DNA from: Bryum argenteum
Lineage: Eukaryota; Streptophyta; Bryopsida; Bryales; Bryaceae
Direction of reading: 5' to 3'
Length of the DNA stretch: 64,000 bases
Assembly (NCBI GenBank): GCA_037043015.1
Contig: CM073324.1
Location: 25,250,097 to 25,314,096 of the forward strand
The first letter of the stretch is position 1. Each line of letters starts with the position of its first letter. Made by a program: the position numbers and the translations under genes. Shown one piece after another: positions 58,376-64,000 of this stretch. A model generated the notes under the pieces. It ran no database searches. It saw only the letters and a program-made list of their open reading frames with translations, and was not told where the DNA came from.

Positions 58376-59192
58376 AGTACATTCATAAAGTTGCCGTGAA
58401 CATATGTTAATTTTTCTTGCTGCGAGTTGAACAAAGATACAAGGTATGGCAGTAGTTTTGGTATTAAGAGCTCTGTTAAGCCATTATGTCATTGGATCAC
58501 GTGAAAACATCCTCATACAGTGGGAACTTGGATGGGCAAGCGAACTTGAGCGTGGCTGGATCAGGGATAGCATGTGCATGTGTAGATGTAGATGTGGCGA
58601 AAATCCACTGGACTCCTCTTGGAGAAGAACAATTTAGGTCTCGAAACTCTCCTGGTAACTCGCCGTCAACAGAAAGCTCCTACTATAGAAGTTCTAAGCC
58701 TGTGGAAGTAATGCAACTGGATGTTGTCAGAGAAAGTAATCGCGTAGAATAGGGCTTCGTACACGATAGAGAGGCCTCAAATTTGTGTACATCTTGTACA
58801 ATATGTAGATGACATTTACCACATATTGTAGTTTTCAATAAATCAAAACTTGTGCAATTATCTCTCATTCATCCTAAATACAAGTGTCATTCGTCCATCA
58901 TTTCGAATTCCATTCATTGTAAATGCAATTTCCATCCATCCAGACGTATGTTTACCATGCATTCATCCATACTCATGTTTCTATCCATTCATTTGGAATT
59001 TTTTCATTTATCGCCCAAGCCCTGAAAAAAACAATGTTCACAAGGAAGAAAGTTATGAATTCTTCCTTGACTGCCACGTTTCTCCAGAAGAGGAATTTTT
59101 TTCCCTTTTGATCAATATTTTTCTAAGGAACTCACGAAAGATTATACTATTTTCTTCCGCAGAAGAGCAATATAAGCTCTTGAACATTTGTT
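58376..59192. other. No recognised gene; one open frame 58486-58752
   Basis: The 88-codon plus-strand frame at 58486-58752 (with SRNSPGNSPSTESSYYRSS) is Ser-rich. It could be the tail exon of whatever gene swallowed the ATM fragment, or chance. I see no ATM catalytic-loop motif here. Confidence 0.35.
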
Positions 59193-59738
59193 ATGGCCCA
59201 ACGTGGTAGCAATATCAGTCCTCGTTTGAATGAAGTTGGAGCCCAAGGTTTCAATAAACAAACTATGAGACCCAAACAAACCGTCAAGATGCATTCTTAC
59301 CTCTTAGACTTTCTCACAAAGTCTATGAAGGAGAGGAAGAAACTACACCGCAACATTCACCGCAACATTCAGAGAATTGAGAAGCTAGTATAAAAGTACC
59401 GATTGCAATTCGCAGATCGCACCGTCCCTCAATTTCTCCGCTTGGATCCTCCCAAGTTCAAATTGGGTGTTGATTTTGTGCAGTATCAGGCCTCTGAGCT
59501 TTATGCTTGCTTCCTAAAATCAACCTCGGAATGTAGCCTCTGCATGTTTGAGTTTTTCATTGAAGCGCAGGAGACCCGTGTGAGGAAGAATTTTATGCAC
59601 GACTTGCGACATGGATTGACAGCCTCCTTACTCTTCAACTTGAAGATGGCAATGAAGGTTACAAGGCTCGGAACACAGCTAGAATTCGGCAAATTTGAAA
59701 AATTTGTGACGAGAATTGTACCGAGTTTTATCACATGA
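59193..59738 (+). pseudogene. Unknown coding remnant with one internal stop
   Basis: One frame runs 182 codons from ATG 59193 to 59738, broken only by TAA at 59391-59393. It starts MAQRGSNISPRLNEVGAQGF. A basic stretch RKKLHRNIHRNIQRIEKL lies before the stop. The second half reads SLCMFEFFIEAQETRVRKNF, followed by MHDLRHGL. Composition is protein-like and unlike the AT-rich flanks. I do not recognise the family; a retroelement coat-like or host gene remnant are both possible. Confidence 0.4.
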
Positions 59739-60218
59739 AATATTCATGAGGAGAAAAGCTGGCTTTATCTGCTGCCCCTTTCCCAGTAATGTCGGGTCAT
59801 GCCAGCAACGGATTGAAATGACGGACTTCGACCACGCGCGATGGATGTACCTCAGTGCATATCCTCCACACCTCCGCTTGTGCTAGAGTCCAGTACCTCA
59901 CAGGCCCTTCCTTACTTGTCGCATCGTCACATAAGCAGAGCGACAAGACTCAGCACAATGCTTTCGGCAACATGGTGCTCCTCTTCATTTGGTAAAACGC
60001 AACCCACGACCTTCGCACGTTCCCGAGCTTATTTGCTCGCCATTTCGTACTAAAATTTGTTTTGTGGGTTTTGTGAATCGTAACCTAAATTTGCAATTCG
60101 ATACGTCTCGACTCAATTTGCTTAAAAAACTTGCGAGTAGGGTTATAGAACTTTGTGGAATTGCATTGACCTAATGCTCCATTTCGTTTGGTGCTAATGT
60201 AACAGTGGTAGTGAACCA

Positions 60219-60609
60219 ATGCTCCAACAACTCAGTTTCTGCAAGAGCGTCAAAGAATGCAGGAGCTCGGAGATAGTTATGGGCAGGAAAGACTACCTTG
60301 CTAGCTACCTCTTACAAAAACCACATAGATTCTTCCATTTTGTTTACAATAGGCAATTGTGGAGTGCCAAAGATCTAAACAATGTGGAGGATTTGCTTAG
60401 AGCTACTAACGACGGGATCATCAAGGAGATGCTTAGGTTAAACTATATTAAAGTCACACTCGCCATTGTCGCCTAGGTGGAGAAATTCGTAGACAAATTG
60501 GTAGACCAAAGAATCTCCATACTAAACCTTGGTGATCTCAAAGCCACCACCGCCAACAAGGGTGGTGGCAAGAAACCACAGGTGAACAATTGCCAAAAAT
60601 GTCAATACT
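60219..60609 (+). pseudogene. Unknown coding remnant, possibly the same gene as 59193-59738
   Basis: Again a single frame with one internal stop (TAG at 60474-60476). Before it: GRKDYLASYLLQKPHRFFHF and DLLRATNDGIIKEMLRLNYI; after it: VEKFVDKLVDQRISILNLGD and a Gly/Lys-rich end NKGGGKKPQVNNCQKCQY. The paired Cys (CQKC) is suggestive but not diagnostic. Shared strand, spacing and state of decay suggest one former gene with the preceding remnant. Confidence 0.35.
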
Positions 60610-62364
60610 AGATATATTGTTGATAGTCTTCATTATTCCGTACGTATGCTCACCTCACTAGTATTACAGAATGTGTGCCTATTTTCAACAATTAGAATTG
60701 TTGTATTTTAACATAATCTTGTAAGAGGATCTCAATGCATCAAAAATTGTATGAATCGGATGTTGTATGCAAGAGTCTAAGTCTCATTTGAGTACATTCT
60801 GAAATTCTCATCTATGCCGCCAATTCATACTCCAAAATCACATATACAACTTTGCTTGAAATTCGAATCCCCACGCATTAGGTTCGCTTCCAACCTTGAG
60901 GTTATGCAGTTGAAGATTTTTTAGAGTAAATGCACTCGAGCATAAGCAGCTATGGTCAATACATGTCCACCTTGAAAGAACTTTTCCATAGACTGATTAC
61001 AAGTCATTCTCAGCTCTGCACAAAGATTGAATGACAATTTCTACAGTCCTTTTCAACTCAGAACTTGTTTGGTAATCTCACTATTCAAGGTTCAATCTGA
61101 AATTTGATGATTTTGTGCATATACTGCTGACATACATGAGTTGTCTGCTGGGCTATTATGTGACTGTGGGGGTAAATAACATCCTGCAAATCAAAAGGGC
61201 AATAGTGAAAAAACAAATGTACGGCCAACACGTTGGTGCCATGCTGATTGCAGCAAAAGATCGACAGCTTTGAATATAGCAGTCACTCGTCAGGAATGAT
61301 CGGCCTCACTGAAAGACAAATTGACATCCAAAAGCGAATTGCAGCCAAAAGTGACACTTACAAAACACCCTGCATCTTCACATGTACACAATTGGATCAT
61401 GTGGATGTATCATGCACTTGTGTTGCATCACTTTTGACACTTCACAGCTTGTTCATGTTGCACATTTACCCTAAAAAGTGGGCCCTCACAGAATTGCATT
61501 CAAATTCTAGATGTTGATGTACCAAAAGCACAACAAAAGAGGCTTAGGCAAAAATCTAAATCCAGAAGGCAATATTAGAGTAGCCTGGCACAACATCTTA
61601 AATGGTCCAATGGGATGAACTTTGCAGGAGGTATCTATGAAGGTTGGTTTTTTATGTATTCTCTTTGAACATTCTAGATTATGCTATCTTAGAAAGATGA
61701 TGATTCCAATATGTTCAATCATGTACTTTCTTTGCCCATGCACACAAATTACTTGGAGAGTTAACAATCTTACCCATGCTAAAATTTGCGCCAGTGTTGA
61801 TTAGGTTACCTTATATCACGCACTAACTACCACAATATATTTGTAAGTTGGGAGTGAGGTTATACGAAATGCAAAAAATTAGGTGTGAAAATGAGGTTCG
61901 AATCATGTTGACCTATACAAAATTCCGTAAGTTCATCTTTCTTCGTTTGTGCGGACTTGTACTTTACTTAGAAGAAAGTCCCAACAAGAATAATGTATGG
62001 TAGCTCGTATTGGCAACTATAGGTGCACATACCTTGTGTTGGTATGTGAGAAAAATGATGATCACTCAAGTTGATGGGGAACTTGCAGGGACAGGACACC
62101 CAGCTGCTGCCGGACTTGTGAAATTGCAGATTCAAGGTAAGTACTGAGTGTCCTACTTTTCAACCTTACTTACATGTGACTACCATAGATTCTTCTTTCA
62201 TTTGTACTCATGTTGAATAGGACTGAGAGTCTATGGTTGTTTAAATGAATTCATAAGGTAATGTGCTCGATAATTATGCAAGTTTTAGCGTGCCAAATCT
62301 GTAGCGAGGTTAGCCGTGTGAATCAATTTTGGGCATAAATCCACTCGAAAATTAGACCTATTAA
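60610..62364. other. No gene supported; one small candidate exon
   Basis: Mostly AT-rich. A 47-bp piece at about 62089-62135 has a good acceptor (CTTGCAG|GGACAGG) and donor (TTCAAG|GTAAGT) and is open in two frames, so it may be an exon of a gene continuing to 63240. It is too short to identify. Confidence 0.35.
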
Positions 62365-62624
62365 CCTCTACAGATTCTTGATTCAAAATTGCCTAAATTA
62401 CACAAAAATGATCTTTGCTTACTTCAGGCCAGATAACGCTCAATCTGAGTATAATTAGAAAATCCAACCGTAGGATCCTAAAGTGAACTTGCTTTATTAC
62501 TTGCACGTAGAATTTGAACCATTAATTCTTTTTCGTTTGTGAGATTATGATGGTCAAAGTTGGTTGATTTCACTCCCTGCGAGAACCCTGTAAAGCCATT
62601 TCAGCATTCTTGAATCTTTAGGGG
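62365..62624 (-). mobile_element. 260-bp TTAA-flanked MITE, copy 2
   Basis: Left end CCTCTACAGATTC, right end GAATCTTTAGGGG, with TTAA on both sides (62361-62364 and 62625-62628). Exactly 260 bp. The interior (TCCAACCGTAGGATCC, TTGTGAGATTATGATGGTC, GGTTGATTTCACTCC) matches the copies at 40475 (inverted) and 62930 (same orientation) but is more diverged. Confidence 0.8.
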
Positions 62625-62929
62625 TTAATCCGTCACTCTAGGGCCTTTCATATAAAAACTTTGAGTTTTTGGAGTTGAAAATAAGTATCAATAGATATTT
62701 CTAGAATGGCAGAGGTTAGATTGTTCACAATTGAAACATTAAAAACCAACCTTCAAAGTTATTATATATCTCCTACAAAGTTCATCTTGATGGGCTATCT
62801 TTAGTATTGTGCCATTATCAAGCAAGCTACCTTTTGGTTAAATATGTATAAGGACACACATTTATGTCAATGAAATTTTCTGCAAACCTTGAGTCATTGT
62901 GAAAGTTTAATGAGAAATTCACAAATTAA
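62625..62929. other. Spacer between two TTAA elements
   Basis: AT-rich, no frame or repeat recognised. Confidence 0.5.
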
Positions 62930-63189
62930 CCCCTAAATTTCCTTGTTGCAAAAAGATCTAAGTCATAAAAATTGACCTTCCTTTAGATTACGCTCAAAAA
63001 ATCTCAATCTAAGCATTAATCAAAAGATACAACCGTTAGATCTCAAAATTCACTTGGCATTCTTCTCACATACCAAATTTTAACCGTTCATTCTTCCTCA
63101 TTTGTGAGATTATAATGGTCAAAGTTGGCTGAGTTTTTCTCCTGCTGGAACCTCCAAAACCCGTTTCGGGTTTTAAGGAAAGTTAGGGG
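62930..63189 (-). mobile_element. 260-bp TTAA-flanked MITE, copy 3
   Basis: Left end CCCCTAAATTTCCTTGTTGC, right end AAGGAAAGTTAGGGG, with TTAA at 62926-62929 and 63190-63193. Exactly 260 bp and closely similar to copy 1 in the opposite orientation (for example TCCTGCTGGAACCTCC against GGAGGTTCCTGCAGGA). Confidence 0.85.
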
Positions 63190-63448
63190 TTAAAGACCTT
63201 GCTTCTTGAAGAATGTTTTTGTCAAGATTCAGAATCAGGTGAAACACTTGCAAATAGGCATGCTCACCTTAGTCTATGGAAATTGCAAGATACTTAAGTG
63301 GACATGCAGCGGAGTGGCAGGTGGAAGGACTGTCCAGACTACTGGAGCTAACAGCGACTTTGCTCCCGAATTATTGGACCTGTCAAATGTGAAGAAGCTC
63401 TGGCAGGCTGGGTCTAATAAATTCCGCCACAGACTTTTCGGTTGCTAA
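63190..63448 (+). other. Candidate terminal exon of an unknown gene
   Basis: After a possible acceptor (AGAATCAG|GTGAAAC near 63238) the frame reads QIGMLTLVYGNCKILKWTCS, then SDFAPELLDLSNVKKLWQAG, and ends RHRLFGC with TAA at 63446-63448. It is protein-like and less AT-rich than the neighbours. No family recognised, and joining to the small exon at 62089 is not phase-proven. Confidence 0.3.
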
Positions 63449-64000
63449 GGACTGTCTTCAGGGCCGCAAGCTAGTAAGAGCATCATGAATTCCACACAAC
63501 TTGTCATCTTACGCATGCAAAAGATTTCGCTACAGCACTTAAAACCTCCACCTCAACATCGGCTGCAAACGCATAATCTCAAAAACCATTATTTCGCAGT
63601 TTGTCGTAAAAGATAAAAACAGTCCTCTGTGTACGATACCCTAAGTTATACTCAATGGCTTGTCACTAGATTGATCCAGGATTTACCGGTACTTAGTTTG
63701 AGGTCGCCCACTTGCAGAGTCTGAGGTTCTGTTCTGGGGTAGGTCGACGACACGGTTCTGGGGTGGGTGGTGGTTTCACGACGACCTACAGTACCTTTTT
63801 CGCAATCCTCGATTCCATGAACACTCGATGACAAAGCTACTGGCACTGCAGATTCATGGTAACGCTGGGCACCGCGGCATTCATCTTCACAGCTGGAGTA
63901 CCGCGTTGTTTTCTAGCGCTACTCATAAAAGCCCACCCCACCCTCCCTTGGCTGCAGTCAGTAGCACTATTGCTCAGCCAGCACTATTGCTTGCTGCCTC
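63449..64000. other. No gene supported at the window end
   Basis: Composition becomes balanced. A minus-strand frame at 63652-63846 (Thr/Arg-rich) has no domain. The region may be promoter or leader of a gene beyond the window. Confidence 0.35.

Noticed and set aside
58376-58760. Continuation of the ATM kinase domain
   Set aside because: No catalytic-loop or DFG-type segment recognised in any plus frame after 58375.

Overview
The window looks like nuclear DNA of a streptophyte plant, most likely an early-diverging land plant. I cannot name a species. It is AT-rich and gene-poor. Genes carry GT-AG introns of roughly 80 to 500 bp, and there are no operons or Shine-Dalgarno sites. Most of the 64 kb is transposable-element debris. 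The only gene whose function I recognise firmly is the splicing factor PRP17/CDC40. Fragments of an ATM kinase gene and of a plant-type multicopy DUF7869 gene are also clear.

Layout. 1-1440 is AT-rich and includes a (TATAA)n array of about 0.5 kb. 1488-6065 is a degraded DUF7869-type gene; its inferred first intron holds 24 near-palindromes spaced almost exactly 46 bp apart. 6.1-16.3 kb is gene-poor and holds a clean non-autonomous hAT element (9051-9699). 16642-18115 is a three-exon gene for a 176-aa unknown protein, with a 24-bp minisatellite upstream. 22166-23893 is PRP17, uninterrupted. 25-28 kb holds repeats, a long hairpin and a CACTA-type element. 28737-30334 (minus) is a three-exon gene for a 353-aa unknown acidic protein. 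35682-39059 (minus) is a six-exon gene for a 780-aa protein whose last exon resembles the region before the catalytic domain of PARP6/PARP8, but no catalytic domain follows.

From 40 to 56 kb almost everything is repeats. There are two copies of a degraded element coding for a charged, trihelix/MADF-like protein (40760-42360 and 52930-55800). The second copy is interrupted by a 535-bp TA-flanked element, and the first copy preserves the matching empty site. 56690-58375 is a broken, intron-containing copy of part of the ATM kinase domain, followed by remnants of an unknown coding sequence (59193-60609).

The main system-level observation is a set of elements flanked by TTAA with ends reading CCCCTA...TAGGGG. 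Three copies are exactly 260 bp (40475-40734, 62365-62624, 62930-63189). Longer relatives lie at 47089-49043 and 49855-50831. This end structure resembles piggyBac-type insertion. The genes do not form a pathway: PRP17 is a housekeeping spliceosome gene and the others sit isolated among repeats. Exon models come from splice signals and reading phase read by eye; coordinates may be off by a base or two.
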